Assembly (NCBI GenBank): GCA_902825875.1
Contig: CADECP010000014.1
Location: 62,001 to 126,000 of the forward strand
DNA: 64,000 nt
From: an uncultured Acidobacteriota bacterium
Lineage (GTDB): Bacteria; Acidobacteriota; Blastocatellia; RBC074
Direction of reading: 5' to 3'
Positions 18,724 through 27,303 of this stretch are shown here, in pieces. The translations under genes were made by a program, and so were the position numbers. The notes under the pieces were generated by a model. That model ran no database searches, was not told the DNA's origin, and saw nothing but the letters and a program-made list of their open reading frames with translations. Position 1 is the first letter of the stretch; each line of letters starts with the position of its first letter.

Positions 18724-20760
18724 ATGAAACCAATTAAGTACGTCGAGAAAGGCTTGTCAGTGACAGCCGGTGCTTTGTTCAACGCAGTTCAGTTTTTCAA
18801 TAAGTTCAATCCGAACGAATCCTTCATTCCGAAATGGTCTGATAAACCGCTCCAAAAATCCTGGCAAAAAACCAAACCGACTCTGGGTTGGCCGCGCGTG
18901 ACCGACAGCCTGTGTCCGAAGTGCGTCAAAGAAGCTCGCACCCGAATCATCGAAAACGGCGAAGACCCGTGGCAGGTGATTCAGGAACGTCCGGGCGAAA
19001 TCAAAGCGACGATCATCGAACGCGACAACCAAATCTGGATGACCAAAGATTGTCCGGTTCACGGCCATTTCGAAGATATGATGGCCGTTGACGCCAAGTT
19101 CCTGGAACACATCGAAACGATGTACCCAGGCCGCGACATTGACGCCCACAACGATCAGCACGTTCACCATCACGCTTCGTCCACCATCAAATACGGACGC
19201 GGTTCGGTGCTGACGATTGATCTGACCAACCGCTGCAACATGATGTGCGATCCCTGTTTTATGGACGCCAATCAGGTCGGCTTCGTCCACGAACTGTCGT
19301 GGGAAGAAATCAAAGAGATTTTGGACAACGCCATTCAAGTCAAACCCCGCCGTCAAATGTCCGTGCAGTTTTCCGGCGGTGAACCAACCTTGTCGCCGTA
19401 CTTTTTGGACGCCGTTCGTTACGCGCGCAAAGTCGGTTACAACTCCGTCCAAGCCGCGACCAACGGAATCGAATTCGCCAAGTCGAAAGAATTCGCACGC
19501 AAAGCCGCTGAAGCCGGTTTGCGTTATGTCTACCTGCAATTCGACGGCATCGGCAACGCCGCCAACAGCCACCGTCAAGTCGGCAACCTGTTCGATGTGA
19601 AGTTGAAAGCGATTGATAACCTGCATTCGGCTGGCGTTGAAATCGTGTTGGTGACGACGCTGGTCAATTCTGTCAACAACGACGAAGTCGGCCCGGTCAT
19701 TCGCTTCGCGCTGGATAATCCGAAGAAGATCGGCTTCATTTCGTTCCAGCCGGTTTCCTTCACTGGCCGCGACGAAGACATCACCGACGACCGTCGGCTG
19801 CGTCAACGTTACACGCTGTCGCACATGGCTCACGACGTTAAGAAACAGGTCGGAATCACCGATCCCCACAAAGACTGGTTCCCGATTTCGCTGATGTCTG
19901 CGTTTGCGGATTTTGCGGATATGGCTCACGGTCCGGATCGTGAATGGGGGCAGATGAGTTGCGGTTGCCATCCCAACTGCGGCGTAGGCACTGCGGTGAT
20001 GGTTGATAAAGAAACCAAAGAAATGAAGCCCGTCCCGGATTTCATCAACATTCCAGGCCTGATCAAAGACATGCAGAAGATCACCGACGCCGCGCGCAGC
20101 AAGAAATTTTCGATGGCGATGATGGCGATGGCTCTGCTGAAGAACTACAACTCCTTCGGCGCGCCGACGCACTTCAAACTGTCCGACCTGCTGCAAAAGT
20201 TCGACAAAACCTTTGGTCTTTCCGGCAAGGATTACGGCAAATCCGATCCGACTCGCACGATTGACGACGTTGAAAAACGCCGCAAAGACCGCTGGAACTT
20301 CCTGTTCATCGCTGGAATGTGGTTCCAGGATTTGTTCAACTACGATTTCCGCCGCACCGAAATGTGCATCATTCCTTACGGCACTCAGGAAGGCGAAATC
20401 AGCTTCTGCGCGTACAACACCGGTATCGGCTGGCGCAACATCATCGAAAACATGCACCAGAACGCCACAGTTGCGAAGTGGTATCAAGAGCATGGCCGCC
20501 ACGAAATTTTCGCCAACAATCACAGCGTTACATTGAGCGATACGGCTCATATGCTGAAAGTCAACGCGGATGATTCGGCGCGTGGCCGTGAAAAAGCTGC
20601 CGTGCCGCAAACGGCGAAAGAAGAGCAAGCCGCCATGCGCAAACTGTACATGCAGTCTGTGCTGAAGAAAGCCGGAGCCGACCAGAAACTGGTTCAGCTT
20701 GGCGGTTTGAACAGCAAGAAAGAAGAGGGCACCGGCGCTGTTTCCGTGTCCGGCGATTAA
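18724..20760 (+). CDS. Radical SAM protein, tetraether-lipid-synthase (Tes/MJ0619)-like
   Basis: 678 residues from the ATG at 18724, which has GAGG 6-9 nt upstream; a longer frame from 18658 lacks one. A radical SAM CX3CX2C cluster is seen at C171, C175, C178 (LTNRCNMMCDPCF), followed by the SGGEPT motif. An N-terminal metal-ribbon-like part has C64-P-K-C67 and C110-P-V-H-G. Further cysteines, C413-G-C415-x3-C419 and C548/C562, could hold auxiliary iron-sulfur clusters. This set (N-terminal Cys/His knuckle, radical SAM core, C-terminal Cys-rich part) matches archaeal Tes/MJ0619, which join lipid tails into membrane-spanning lipids. Acidobacteria are known to make membrane-spanning iso-diabolic acid, so a role in such lipids is plausible but inferred. 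Another radical SAM C-C bond-forming or methylating role is possible. Confidence 0.75.
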   Translation: MKPIKYVEKGLSVTAGALFNAVQFFNKFNPNESFIPKWSDKPLQKSWQKTKPTLGWPRVTDSLCPKCVKEARTRIIENGEDPWQVIQERPGEIKATIIERDNQIWMTKDCPVHGHFEDMMAVDAKFLEHIETMYPGRDIDAHNDQHVHHHASSTIKYGRGSVLTIDLTNRCNMMCDPCFMDANQVGFVHELSWEEIKEILDNAIQVKPRRQMSVQFSGGEPTLSPYFLDAVRYARKVGYNSVQAATNGIEFAKSKEFARKAAEAGLRYVYLQFDGIGNAANSHRQVGNLFDVKLKAIDNLHSAGVEIVLVTTLVNSVNNDEVGPVIRFALDNPKKIGFISFQPVSFTGRDEDITDDRRLRQRYTLSHMAHDVKKQVGITDPHKDWFPISLMSAFADFADMAHGPDREWGQMSCGCHPNCGVGTAVMVDKETKEMKPVPDFINIPGLIKDMQKITDAARSKKFSMAMMAMALLKNYNSFGAPTHFKLSDLLQKFDKTFGLSGKDYGKSDPTRTIDDVEKRRKDRWNFLFIAGMWFQDLFNYDFRRTEMCIIPYGTQEGEISFCAYNTGIGWRNIIENMHQNATVAKWYQEHGRHEIFANNHSVTLSDTAHMLKVNADDSARGREKAAVPQTAKEEQAAMRKLYMQSVLKKAGADQKLVQLGGLNSKKEEGTGAVSVSGD

Positions 20761-20812
20761 ATTTGTTCCTGAACCAATAAAAACACGAGGTATCACCCCT
20801 ACCTTGAACTAA

Positions 20813-20844
20813 CGGCTGACAGCGGCGACAACTGCTGTCAGCCG
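20813..20844 (+). terminator. Hairpin between radical SAM and GH88 genes
   Basis: Perfect 11-bp stem (CGGCTGACAGC 20813-20823 with 20834-20844) and a 10-nt loop, followed by AATTTATT rather than a T-run. It may be a weak terminator or attenuator, and it lies just before the GGAG at 20856-20859 that serves the next gene. Confidence 0.5.
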
Positions 20845-20870
20845 AATTTATTGTTGGAGATCATAGAAAA

Positions 20871-22145
20871 ATGGCAAGCTCAATGCACGAGCAAGAATCT
20901 TTACTGACAACGTTGGAAAACGCTTTCGGCTTCGCACAAGACCAAGTCAGTTCCCTGCTTGAAAAATACCCAGCGGATTATTACCCGATGTACACCGTCA
21001 ATGGTCAGTTCGGCCAGGATCGCAAACGATGGACGCATTGGTGCGATGGTTTTTATCCAGGAATGATGTTCATCTTTGCCGAAGCCACAGGCGACGAAGA
21101 TTGGCTGGACAATGCGATTCGTTATACGACGCCGCTTGAAGCTCGCCAGTATGACCGAGCCGTTCACGATCTGGGTTTTCTGTTTTTCTCGACGCATTTG
21201 CGTTGGTTGGAACTCGGCGGGCCAGTCGAACACATTCGCCCGCTCCTGATTCAAGCTGGCAAAACAATGGCCATGCGGTTTATGGAAAAGGGTCAATACT
21301 TACGCTCGTTCGTCGAACCGGCTTCCCTGTTCATAGACATCATGATGAACGTCGGCACGATCTTTCACGCAGGCTTGGAAACTGAAGACGATCACTTGCT
21401 GGACATTGCCAACAAGCATTGCCAGACGACTCGGCGAACCATCGTTCGCGGAGACGGTTCGACTTCCCACGAAGCCATCTTTGATTTGAACTCCGGCGAA
21501 TGTCTGCGCCAATCCACACATCAAGGCTATCGCGGAGATTCCTGTTGGAGCCGAGGTTTGGCTTGGTCTTTGTACGGATTCACGCGGTCATTTTTGCAAA
21601 GCGGCCAGATTTATTACCTGCAAACGGCAATGCTCAACGCGGATTACTATCTGGAAAACACGCCCGCCGATGGCGTCACGCCCTGGGATTACGACGCGCC
21701 GGAAAGTGGCGCGCTGGCGAAATCTCAAGTGGACACTTCGGCGTGCGCGATTGCGGCTTCGGGCTTGTTGGATTTGGCTGAAGTCACTCCTGACCGAACG
21801 AAAGCGCGCGCATATCGAGACTTCGCGCTGACCTCTCTTAAGACTCTTTCGGAAAAATACCTGGGTAATCTGACGCCCGGCTTTGAAGGAATCTTGAATG
21901 GCGGCGTTTATCACATCCACAAAAACCTCGGCGTTCACGAAGCAGTCATGTTCGGCGAATACTTTTTCGTCGAAGCCTTGCACAAGGCGCTGGACGTTTT
22001 GAGCGAAGCGACATTGCCAGCCGAAATGAAGCCGTCCATTGTGAAACCGTACCCGGAGGATTCATTGCCCGATTCAGCGAAAACCTGGCAGGACGGCCCC
22101 ACCGAAGAAGACATGCCTTCACCGGATCAGAACCGCGAGCAGTAG
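20871..22145 (+). CDS. Glycoside hydrolase family 88 (unsaturated glucuronyl hydrolase-like)
   Basis: 424 residues with no signal peptide, so probably cytoplasmic. It shows the family-88 (alpha/alpha-barrel) pattern: [26 protein letters not shown] (with the Asp that is catalytic in this family), [19 protein letters not shown], and [18 protein letters not shown]88 enzymes remove the 4,5-unsaturated uronic acid left by polysaccharide lyases. A ketoreductase-type SDR follows 30 nt downstream, in keeping with uronate breakdown. No lyase is present in the window. GGAG lies about 11 nt before the ATG. Family confidence is high; the exact sugar is unknown. Confidence 0.85.
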   Translation: MASSMHEQESLLTTLENAFGFAQDQVSSLLEKYPADYYPMYTVNGQFGQDRKRWTHWCDGFYPGMMFIFAEATGDEDWLDNAIRYTTPLEARQYDRAVHDLGFLFFSTHLRWLELGGPVEHIRPLLIQAGKTMAMRFMEKGQYLRSFVEPASLFIDIMMNVGTIFHAGLETEDDHLLDIANKHCQTTRRTIVRGDGSTSHEAIFDLNSGECLRQSTHQGYRGDSCWSRGLAWSLYGFTRSFLQSGQIYYLQTAMLNADYYLENTPADGVTPWDYDAPESGALAKSQVDTSACAIAASGLLDLAEVTPDRTKARAYRDFALTSLKTLSEKYLGNLTPGFEGILNGGVYHIHKNLGVHEAVMFGEYFFVEALHKALDVLSEATLPAEMKPSIVKPYPEDSLPDSAKTWQDGPTEEDMPSPDQNREQ

Positions 22146-22175
22146 CGAGCGGGTAACTTTCATCGTAAAGCGATT

Positions 22176-22970
22176 ATGGACAAAGAAAACATGAGTCGTC
22201 CGATTTCCATCGTCACAGGAGCAGGGCGCGGCATTGGCCGAGGCATTGCCATCGAATTGGCAAAACTCGGCCACGCCGTTGTCATCAACTATGCTGGCAA
22301 TTTCGCGGCGGCAGATGAATGTTTGAAATTGGTTCGTGAAGCAGGCGGCGAGGGAATTACCATTCGCGCAGATGTTGCTTCTGCCGAAGATCGCGCCCGA
22401 TTGGTGACAGATACGCTGACGGCTTTCGGGCGAATTGATTTGCTGGTCAACAACGCCGGAGTCGCGCCGAATGTGCGCGCTGACATTCTGGACGCTGGCG
22501 AAGAATCGTTTGATCGTTTAATCAACATCAACCTGAAAGGCCCGTACTTTCTGACTCAAGCCGTTGCCAACCAAATGATCGAGCAGGTCAAAAGCGGAGC
22601 GACGCCGTTCGGCTTGCCGCAGATTGTGACGATCACTTCGATTTCGGCGTACACGGCTTCGGTCAATCGCGGAGATTACTGCGTGGCAAAAGCTGGCCTG
22701 GCTATGATGACTTCGCTGTTTGCCGCTCGGCTGGCGGAATTCGGCATCAAGGTGTTCGAAGTTCGCCCCGGCGTCATCGCCACAGACATGACCGAAGGCG
22801 TGAAGGAAAAGTACGACAAGCTGATTGCCGAAGGCGCTTGGCCGATTCGCCGCTGGGGCTTGCCTGAAGACATTGGCCGGGCCGTCGCAGCAATTGCTCG
22901 CAATGACTTTCCATTTTCTACAGGCGAAGTCTTCAACATAGATGGCGGCTTCCATCTGCGGACGTTGTAG
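22176..22970 (+). CDS. Short-chain dehydrogenase/reductase (3-ketoacyl-ACP-reductase-like)
   Basis: 264 residues. Classical [13 protein letters not shown] cofactor loop near the N-terminus, NNAGV, an ITSISAY serine segment and the Y-C-V-A-K catalytic pair (about 173-177), then [10 protein letters not shown] and a C-terminal [13 protein letters not shown]. It is homologous to FabG but lies beside a GH88 gene rather than lipid genes, so a sugar or uronate oxidoreductase role is more likely. Start choice is uncertain: ATG 22176 or ATG 22191 ([12 protein letters not shown]), neither with a strong ribosome binding site; the second gives the more usual N-terminus. Confidence 0.8.
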   Translation: MDKENMSRPISIVTGAGRGIGRGIAIELAKLGHAVVINYAGNFAAADECLKLVREAGGEGITIRADVASAEDRARLVTDTLTAFGRIDLLVNNAGVAPNVRADILDAGEESFDRLININLKGPYFLTQAVANQMIEQVKSGATPFGLPQIVTITSISAYTASVNRGDYCVAKAGLAMMTSLFAARLAEFGIKVFEVRPGVIATDMTEGVKEKYDKLIAEGAWPIRRWGLPEDIGRAVAAIARNDFPFSTGEVFNIDGGFHLRTL

Positions 22971-22991
22971 GAGTTTCTAAAAAGTACCCTT

Positions 22992-23150
22992 ATGACTGGA
23001 GATAATCAGGAACGCTTTGAGACGCTTCATTTTCCTGATAAAGACTCTCTGGATCGTGTCGAAAATCTGTGCGAACTCAGCGAACCGATGATGGCGTTTT
23101 TGACGATAGCGGCGGGGTTGAAGTGGCAGTCTGAAAATCTAATTCGCTAG
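22992..23150 (+). CDS. Small hypothetical ORF, 52 residues
   Basis: ATG at 22992 to TAG at 23148-23150; the product begins MTGDNQERFETLHF and ends WQSENLIR. There is no clear ribosome binding site and no recognised family. It lies between the SDR gene and the minus-strand islet gene and could be a remnant of a larger gene. Confidence 0.3.
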   Translation: MTGDNQERFETLHFPDKDSLDRVENLCELSEPMMAFLTIAAGLKWQSENLIR

Positions 23151-23164
23151 ACCTATTCCATCCA

Positions 23165-23959
23165 CTATTCTTGCTTAGATCGGATTGCACCTTTCTTGTC
23201 TGGGTCTCTCGTAAAGTAAATTGGTGCTGGTGGCTTATAGCCATCAGCCCATTTTGCTACATTTTGTTCGTTGCAACTTAAGACTTCGTTGCCCAAAATT
23301 TGAACAGCGAGGTCACAAGAAATCTGAAAAAAGCTATGCGTTTCCCGGCATTTCTTCTCAGAACCACTAATAATGGGGCTATCGGAAAAAACAATCCTTG
23401 TTGGCTTACCACTTTTAGTGGCAGAATCTTGTAACCGACTTGCAACCTCGAATTCAATTAATCTTGCATCATTACACCCATGTGCAGTTTTTTGCGAGAG
23501 TGGTGGAACCGTCATTAAAAATTCAATCGCAGAATAGTTCCAGGGGCCTTCTCCTTTTGTAGCAAGGTCACGGATATCACTAGATTGTGGCGACACATAA
23601 TTCAGGCTTTGAAGCTGTTTAAGCAATGACGAAGAGCCTTCTCTATCAATATTTTTTAGCCTGCTGATCTCAGTCAAGGCACTCTCTTTAGTCGTTGTCA
23701 CAAATGGCAACTCGTTCAATTGAATACCTATTAAATTCGGTGCAGGAGCTTCGGGTTTGTTGAGAAAAAACAAGCACGCGCCGATTAACACAACAATCAT
23801 TACAATAACTGACCCCTTTGCGGAAAGGCCTAGAATGTTGACTTCATTTCCACCGGCTTGGGGTTGAAGAAAATCACTCCGAAACGATTTGCTAAATACC
23901 AGCCCCAAGAAGAACATCAAAAAACACAATCCAAATACTATAGAGGCAAAATGTTTCAT
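23165..23959 (-). CDS. Hypothetical membrane protein
   Basis: 264 residues, not recognised. Two hydrophobic helices lie near the N-terminus (about 5-23 and 47-66), then a soluble part of about 190 residues with several Cys (CNDAR, KKCRETHSF, ISCDLAV, LSCNEQN), suggesting a protein anchored in the membrane with its bulk on one side. The base composition is visibly more A+T-rich than the genes on both sides, and codon choice looks different, so recent acquisition is plausible. The upstream ATTCCCACAATG context carries AGGAG about 11 nt before the start on the minus strand. No function is proposed. Confidence 0.65.
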   Translation of the reverse strand: MKHFASIVFGLCFLMFFLGLVFSKSFRSDFLQPQAGGNEVNILGLSAKGSVIVMIVVLIGACLFFLNKPEAPAPNLIGIQLNELPFVTTTKESALTEISRLKNIDREGSSSLLKQLQSLNYVSPQSSDIRDLATKGEGPWNYSAIEFLMTVPPLSQKTAHGCNDARLIEFEVASRLQDSATKSGKPTRIVFSDSPIISGSEKKCRETHSFFQISCDLAVQILGNEVLSCNEQNVAKWADGYKPPAPIYFTRDPDKKGAIRSKQE

Positions 23960-24097
23960 TGTGGGAATGCTCCTATTTAGACATAGTTGTTAAGTTTCAA
24001 ACCGAGAGTTTGGCGAGAAGACTGATGAATGCTATTGGCTCTGTAATGTCCGATCGGATTTTCTATAAATGATTGGTATTTAACGACATGGTTGAAT

Positions 24098-24127
24098 GCC
24101 GGTAGCGAGACCAAACTCGCTACCGGC
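24098..24127 (-). terminator. Perfect 12-bp hairpin after the amidohydrolase gene
   Basis: GCCGGTAGCGAG (24098-24109) pairs with 24116-24127 around a 6-nt loop. It lies just beyond the 3' end of the minus-strand amidohydrolase. There is no T-run, so its role as a terminator is uncertain. The word GGTAGCGAG also recurs nearby (22144, and in changed form about 27250). Confidence 0.5.
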
Positions 24128-24136
24128 GTTTCGCGT

Positions 24137-25480
24137 TTATGGCCGATCCTTGAACTTCTCGTACAGCCGTTGATGTTTGTTCATCATATCCACCGGGCGA
24201 CCGGCGATGAACATCTGTTTGACCTTAGTCCGATGTTCCAGGATGTCGCCGTCGGTGATGACCAAATTGGCCAGTTTTCCGGCTTCGATGCTGCCGAGCA
24301 GTTTGTCTACGCCAAAGATTTGCGCGGGAGTGATCGTCACGCTTTTCAAGGCTTCGTCTTTCGGCAAGCCAAACGCCGCAGCCATTCCAGCGTGGTATGG
24401 CAGCAAACGCACATACGCCGAATCGCTGGTGGCAATGGCGACTTTCACACCGGCTTTGTGCAGTTCTCCGGCGCGGGCGAAGGTTTCGTCATAAGGCGAA
24501 TCTTCGCTGCCGGGCAGTTCCAACACGCCGCCGAGCACGACAGGAATGTTCTTCTCTTTCAGTTCCTTGGCAACTTTGATGGCGTCATCGCCGCCGGAAA
24601 TAATCAGCCGCAGTTTGTATTTGTCAGCCAGTTCAATCGCGCCTTTGATTTCGTTCGCTCCGTTTGCGGTGACAAAAACAGGCACTTCGCCTTTCAGCAC
24701 GGGAATCAACGCTTCCAAACCCAAATCCACAGGCCGCGCGGGAAGACTGCGATCTTTGGCAGCGGCTTCTTTGGCGTTAACATAAGCTTGCGCGTCGTCG
24801 AGTTTCTTTTTCAAAGCGTCAAGCTGCCGTTCGCGTTGTTGGCGTTGCTGGTCTGAAGCGCCGCCTAAAATCGCAGCAAAAAATCCGCCGCCGCGTCCGC
24901 CGAATCCGGCGCGCGGATAATTCAACTGCATTGCCGCAGAACCGAGTACTTTCATGTCGTGCTGAGTCCAGCCGTCCAAATTCATCAACGCGCATTGGCC
25001 GGAAATGATTCCACCTTGCGGACAGGTCAGCACGGTTGTCACGCCATTCATACGCGCAACAGGAATGTGTTCGCTGTGCGGATTGACGGCGGTGATGGCT
25101 TTCATGTTGGGATTGAAATCTCCCATCTCCGTGGTGTCCACAGTACCGGGTGAGCCTTGCCCAATTTCAGACAATCCAACGTAGGTGTTGGAATCAATCA
25201 ATCCCGGATAAACCGACAAGCCTGTGGCATCAATGATTTTGGCCTCTTTGGGAACAGCGACGGTTGCGCCGACAGCTTCGATTTTGCCGTTTTTGACCAG
25301 CACCGTGCCTTTTTCAATCACACCATTGGTGACGGTGACGATGCGCGCGTTGCGAATGGCGTAAGTTCCCTGCTCCGATTTCGACTGCGCCAGCGCCAAA
25401 GTTGAAAGGCAAAAGACAAAAGTCAAAAGGCAAAAGACAAAGGTGCGGAACTTCAATTTTGATTTAGTAAAAGTATTCAT
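24137..25480 (-). CDS. Secreted amidohydrolase-fold protein with degenerate metal site
   Basis: 447 residues, amidohydrolase superfamily (imidazolonepropionase-like, COG1228): an N-terminal beta-sandwich ([19 protein letters not shown]), PGLIDS entry to the barrel, and a C-terminal [20 protein letters not shown] ... [13 protein letters not shown]. The HxH metal motif expected after PGLID is replaced by NTY (DSNTYVG). A late Asp (TSDS) is kept. It may therefore bind metal differently or be a pseudo-enzyme. A Gly-rich loop (FGGRGGGFF) and a charged helix ([17 protein letters not shown]) are inserted. The signal-peptide core [12 protein letters not shown] is encoded by a short tandem DNA repeat. 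AGGAG lies before the start. It belongs to a same-strand set with the next two amidohydrolases. Confidence 0.8.
   Translation of the reverse strand: MNTFTKSKLKFRTFVFCLLTFVFCLSTLALAQSKSEQGTYAIRNARIVTVTNGVIEKGTVLVKNGKIEAVGATVAVPKEAKIIDATGLSVYPGLIDSNTYVGLSEIGQGSPGTVDTTEMGDFNPNMKAITAVNPHSEHIPVARMNGVTTVLTCPQGGIISGQCALMNLDGWTQHDMKVLGSAAMQLNYPRAGFGGRGGGFFAAILGGASDQQRQQRERQLDALKKKLDDAQAYVNAKEAAAKDRSLPARPVDLGLEALIPVLKGEVPVFVTANGANEIKGAIELADKYKLRLIISGGDDAIKVAKELKEKNIPVVLGGVLELPGSEDSPYDETFARAGELHKAGVKVAIATSDSAYVRLLPYHAGMAAAFGLPKDEALKSVTITPAQIFGVDKLLGSIEAGKLANLVITDGDILEHRTKVKQMFIAGRPVDMMNKHQRLYEKFKDRP
25401..25443. repeat. Short-word repeat array (AAAAGGC/AAAAGAC), left arm, coding
   Basis: Words of 7-8 nt (GGCAAAAGACAAAAGTC...) repeat in tandem here. 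Read on the minus strand they encode the hydrophobic core of the signal peptide of the amidohydrolase gene. The opposite-orientation array is at 25761-25800. Confidence 0.75.
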
Positions 25481-25555
25481 TGTGACGATTCTCCTATTTC
25501 AGTGAATCGGCAAAAGGAAAAGTCGAAGGCAGCAATTTGCAGCGATTCAGTTTTT

Positions 25556-25732
25556 CCGCCGCGGTAGCGGCGGCTGACTTTAGCCGTGGGTTTCAACCCA
25601 CGGTAGCTCGCCGAGTTCTTCCGTGTCGCGTTAGCGACAACTGAATTCAGGCGTCGCTAACGCGACGCGAACGTTTTGCCCGTTTACCCGGCGTTGAAAC
25701 GCCGGGTAAACTCAATCGCCGCTCTGCGGCGA
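25556..25732. repeat. Cluster of five consecutive palindromes
   Basis: Five near-perfect hairpins in 177 bases: CCGCCGC/GCGGCGG (25556-25573); CCGTGGGTT/AACCCACGG (25584-25603); GTCGCGTTAGCGAC/GTCGCTAACGCGAC (25625-25666); GTTTACCCGGCGTT/AACGCCGGGTAAAC (25682-25711); TCGCCGC/GCGGCGA (25716-25732). All five differ in sequence. It resembles REP/BIME clusters, and no transposase is present. Confidence 0.85.
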
Positions 25733-25760
25733 AGAACAAGCCCATTCACTCGGCTTACAT

Positions 25761-25800
25761 TTTTGCCTTTTGATATTTGCCTTTTGCCTTTTTGATTTCC
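25761..25800. repeat. Short-word repeat array (TTTTGCC), right arm
   Basis: TTTTGCCTTTTGATATTTGC and a following TTTTGCC unit are the reverse complement type of the array at 25401-25443. The array ends at the base before the stop codon of the gene at 25801. Confidence 0.75.
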
Positions 25801-27231
25801 TCACCGTTGTTTCTTACGTCCCGGCCCACCGTGTTGGTGACCGTCAATTTCTTCTTCGCTGAGCGTCGGGATAACCGGTTGCTGTTGCACTGTCGGTTGC
25901 GCGACGCCGGGCGTGCGGCGTTCTTTTTCGATCAAGGCTTTCTTTTCCGCCGTCAGTTTGGCGCGATTTTCCAAATCCTGTTTGCGGTCGAAATAAACTT
26001 CGCCTTCGATCATGGTCATTTCCGGGCGCGAATAAACGCTGAACGGATGGCCGTTGAACAGCACCAGGTCGGCGTCTTTGCCGACATCAATGCTGCCGAT
26101 TCGTTTTTCCAGTCGCATCTGAATCGCCGGATTCAGCGTCACCAACTTCAAGGCTTCTTCTTCGGTCAGGTCGCCGTACTTCATCATCTTGGCGGCTTCC
26201 TGATAAAAGCGGCGCGCGTGTTCGTTGCTGTCAGAGTGGATCGAAACAACAATGCCGCGCCGAGTCATGATCGCCGCGTTGAACGGAATCGCGTCGAACG
26301 CTTCCCACTTGTAACCCCACCAATCCGGCAGGATCGAAGCCGAAGCGCCGTGTTTGGCGATTTCCGGCGCGACTTTGAACCCTTCCAACGTGTGTTGCAG
26401 CGTGTGGACGCGAATGCCGAATTCTTCGCAAAGCCGCATCAACATGACGATTTCGTCCGCGCGGTAACAGTGCGAATGAATGTCAATCTTGCCGCGCAAA
26501 ATGTCTGCCATCGCTTCCAGTTTCAGGTCGCGTCGAGGCGGCAGCGGATTTTCGCCGCGCTTTTTGGCCAGTTCATAAGCGTCCCACTGTTGCAGATATT
26601 CGCGGCCTTGCGTGAAAGATTCGCGGATGACTTCTTCGACCCCCATGCGAGTGGCGGGAAAACGGCGCGTCGCTCCTGGCAAAGCAGGCGAATTCGACCG
26701 CTTGGGATTTTCGCCCAAAGCGAATTTCACCGTGCGCGGCGCGTCGGCGACTTTCATCTGGTCAACCGGCTTGCCCCATTTCAATTTGATGATGGAGTTT
26801 TGCCCGCCGATGGCATTGGCGCTGCCGTGCAGTTGGTGGATGGTCGTCATCCCGCCCGCGAGTTGGCGATAGATGTTGATGTCAATCGGATTGACGACAT
26901 CGCCCATTCGCACCATCGAAGTGTTGGACAAAGTTCCTTCGTTTGTGCCGTCCAGCGCAGTGTGCGAATGCGAATCCACGAATCCGGGCGTGACGTACAT
27001 TCCGGTGGCATCAATGATTTTGGCATTGGCTCCGGCTTTGACATCGGCGACTTTACCGACAGCGGCAATCTTGCCGTTGCGAATCAAAATCGAACCGCCT
27101 TCGATTGTGCCGCGCGAAGCCGTCATGATCGTCGCGTTGCGAATCAAAATCTCTTCGTTGCTTTGCGCCAGCGCCGTAGCGCCGAAAGCCAACGTGAGCA
27201 GGAAAAACAAAATAGTTCGTTTCATTGTCAT
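25801..27231 (-). CDS. Secreted amidohydrolase with intact HxH motif
   Basis: 476 residues, amidohydrolase superfamily. Signal peptide (about 1-22, ending ALAQ); [21 protein letters not shown] sandwich; [14 protein letters not shown] with the HxH metal pair intact; an internal [12 protein letters not shown]; a late HSDS aspartate; and C-terminal [15 protein letters not shown]. The C-terminal tail is His/Gly rich ([14 protein letters not shown]). Likely a periplasmic metal-dependent hydrolase acting on an amide or imidic bond; the substrate is unknown, though such families include peptidase-like members. AGGAG lies 8 nt before the ATG. It sits between two paralogues whose metal motif is damaged, which invites a joint role. 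Confidence 0.85.
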   Translation of the reverse strand: MTMKRTILFFLLTLAFGATALAQSNEEILIRNATIMTASRGTIEGGSILIRNGKIAAVGKVADVKAGANAKIIDATGMYVTPGFVDSHSHTALDGTNEGTLSNTSMVRMGDVVNPIDINIYRQLAGGMTTIHQLHGSANAIGGQNSIIKLKWGKPVDQMKVADAPRTVKFALGENPKRSNSPALPGATRRFPATRMGVEEVIRESFTQGREYLQQWDAYELAKKRGENPLPPRRDLKLEAMADILRGKIDIHSHCYRADEIVMLMRLCEEFGIRVHTLQHTLEGFKVAPEIAKHGASASILPDWWGYKWEAFDAIPFNAAIMTRRGIVVSIHSDSNEHARRFYQEAAKMMKYGDLTEEEALKLVTLNPAIQMRLEKRIGSIDVGKDADLVLFNGHPFSVYSRPEMTMIEGEVYFDRKQDLENRAKLTAEKKALIEKERRTPGVAQPTVQQQPVIPTLSEEEIDGHQHGGPGRKKQR

Positions 27232-27260
27232 CTCCTTGCAGAAACCCGCTCCCTACCGGT

Positions 27261-27302
27261 CGCGGTACTGACTCAGACCGCGCCGACGCGCGGGACTGAC
27301 TC
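27261..27302. repeat. Direct repeat (CGCGG[T/G]ACTGACTC) between amidohydrolase genes
   Basis: Two 14-nt copies, 27261-27274 and 27289-27302, differ at one base and have a 28-nt period. The flanking GCTCCCTACCGG is similar, on the other strand, to GGTAGCGAG words at 24101 and 22144. It looks like part of an interspersed repeat family. Confidence 0.5.
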
Positions 27303-27303
27303 G

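Larger units (their letters stand above)
25481..25800. other. Repeat-filled gap between two amidohydrolase genes
   Basis: 320 bases with no gene. It contains the 5' leader of the downstream gene (AGGAG just upstream of 25480 on the minus strand), five hairpins (25556-25732) and a short-word array (25761-25800) that touches the stop codon of the upstream gene. Confidence 0.7.

Noticed and set aside
18757..20796. 679-codon open frame on the minus strand
   Set aside because: It mirrors the radical SAM gene almost exactly. Its translation shows no family motif and is rich in Arg/His/Val, as expected of the antisense of a gene with strong codon bias.
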